Below are positions 58,438 to 59,263 of a stretch of 59,263 nt of DNA, piece by piece. Made by a program: the position numbers and the translations under genes. The stretch is taken from positions 1-59,263 of the forward strand of contig CALXDD010000015.1 of the NCBI GenBank assembly GCA_944386985.1, given 5' to 3'. Under the pieces are notes generated by a model, which made no database searches, was not told the DNA's origin, and was given only the letters and a program-made list of their open reading frames with translations. Each line of letters begins with the position of its first letter. The stretch's first letter is position 1. The DNA is from an uncultured Oscillospiraceae bacterium (GTDB lineage Bacteria > Bacillota > Clostridia > Oscillospirales > Oscillospiraceae).

Positions 58438-59263
58438 CATGGAGAGGCTGATACGCTTTTTCTTCTCGTCCACGTCCAGGACGATGACCTTTACAATATC
58501 CCCCACGCTCACCGCCTCGGAGGGGTGGCGGATGAACTTTTTGCTGACCTGGGAGATGTGGACCAGGCCGTCCTGATGGACGCCAATGTCCACAAAAGCG
58601 CCGAAGTCGATCACGTTGCGGACAGTGCCGGTGAGCACCATCCCCGGCTTCAGGTCCTTCATCTCCAGCACATCGGTGCGGAGAATGGGAGGCGGCAGCT
58701 CGTCCCGGGGGTCCCGGCCGGGCTTTTGCAGCTCCTTGGCCACATCCAGCAGGGTGGGCACGCCGACCCCGCACTCCTCCGCCAGCTTTTCCGCCCCGGC
58801 GGCCTGAATGGCTCCGCTGAGATCCCTCAGCCGTCCGGACGCCGCCTCAGCGGCGGTGTGGCCGGTGAGGGAGAGGAGCTTCTCCGCCGCGGCGTAGCTT
58901 TCCGGATGAACGGCAGTGTTGTCCAGCACGTTCTTGCTCTCCGGCACCCGGAGGAAGCCGGCGCACTGCTCAAAGGCCTTGGGGCCCACCTTGGGCACCT
59001 TCAGAATCTGCTTGCGGGAGGTAAAGGGGCCGTTTTCCTCCCGGTACTTCACGATATTCTTCGCTGTGGCGGCAGTGAGACCCGCTACCTGCTGGAGCAG
59101 GGAGGGAGAGGCGGTATTCACGTCCACCCCCACCGCGTTGACGCAGTCCTCCACCACGGCGCTGAGAGCCTCGTCCAGCCGTTTAGGGGGCATGTCGTGC
59201 TGGTACTGGCCCACCCCGATGGCCTTGGGGTCGATCTTCACCAGCTCCGCCAGGGGGTCCTGG
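58417..59263 (-). CDS. tex: Transcription accessory protein Tex, C-terminal part (partial)
   Basis: The gene runs off the right edge; 281 residues are visible. They include the helix-hairpin-helix part (PSLLQQVAGLTAATAKNIV and KVPKVGPKAFEQCAGF) and the C-terminal S1 RNA-binding domain (VLTGTVRNVIDFGAFVDIGV and DGLVHISQVSKKF). Tex binds nucleic acid and affects transcription and stress tolerance. It converges on rsmI. The reading frame is open to the window edge. Confidence 0.95.
   Translation of the reverse strand, partial: QDPLAELVKIDPKAIGVGQYQHDMPPKRLDEALSAVVEDCVNAVGVDVNTASPSLLQQVAGLTAATAKNIVKYREENGPFTSRKQILKVPKVGPKAFEQCAGFLRVPESKNVLDNTAVHPESYAAAEKLLSLTGHTAAEAASGRLRDLSGAIQAAGAEKLAEECGVGVPTLLDVAKELQKPGRDPRDELPPPILRTDVLEMKDLKPGMVLTGTVRNVIDFGAFVDIGVHQDGLVHISQVSKKFIRHPSEAVSVGDIVKVIVLDVDEKKKRISLSMKQVPQS

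Overview
The window is a chromosomal piece from a high-GC, anaerobic, spore-forming Clostridia member. Gene content (SpoIIID, SpoVAF, a BclA-like collagen protein, indolepyruvate:ferredoxin oxidoreductase, rubredoxin, ferredoxin) and base composition fit a gut Oscillospiraceae of the Flavonifractor/Lawsonibacter/Pseudoflavonifractor type. That is an inference from content; no rRNA or tRNA gene was seen here. Layout. 1-5046: a plus-strand set for oxidative aromatic amino-acid breakdown (iorA end, iorB, phenylacetate-CoA ligase, double-ACT protein, aminotransferase), with fluC and a small minus-strand membrane gene in between. 5091-12780: transport and stress genes (MATE pump with divergent LysR regulator, rubredoxin, marR plus a two-gene ABC exporter, ridA) and a 393-base gap holding a candidate small RNA. 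12939-26037: one uninterrupted plus-strand block of phage-type head and contractile-tail genes, from terminase to baseplate plus an M15 peptidase. It has no recognisable integrase, repressor, replication, holin, tail fibre or tape-measure gene. 26174-30934: sporulation and envelope genes (spoIIID, an LCP enzyme, an SLH-transglutaminase protein, spoVAF with a sigma-G-like promoter). 31229-44469: an EF-G-like paralogue, a degenerate P-type-ATPase-like membrane protein, rlmB, ftsH, a BIG2 protein, an XpaC-like protein, DUF896, ylmH and an ABC exporter. 44745-48433: a collagen-like surface protein, a 56-residue membrane peptide and a DUF1576-type membrane protein. 48680-59263: recG, a two-component system, clpC, ferredoxin, trmN6-like, rsmI and the 3' end of tex. 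Most notable. Two related hairpin-rich inserts (15667-15792 and 31040-31226) share four stem-loops with compensated base changes. Each lies downstream of a gene in the sense direction and is followed by a second copy of that gene's last 56-65 bases including the stop codon, so the host gene is left whole. At the phage portal/protease junction the second copy also supplies the ribosome binding site and overlapping start of the next gene. I do not recognise this as a named element family. Other points for follow-up are the tape-measure-less phage block, a pseudo-P-type ATPase, an EF-G paralogue with Asn in place of the catalytic His, and an operator-controlled orphan promoter at 12130.
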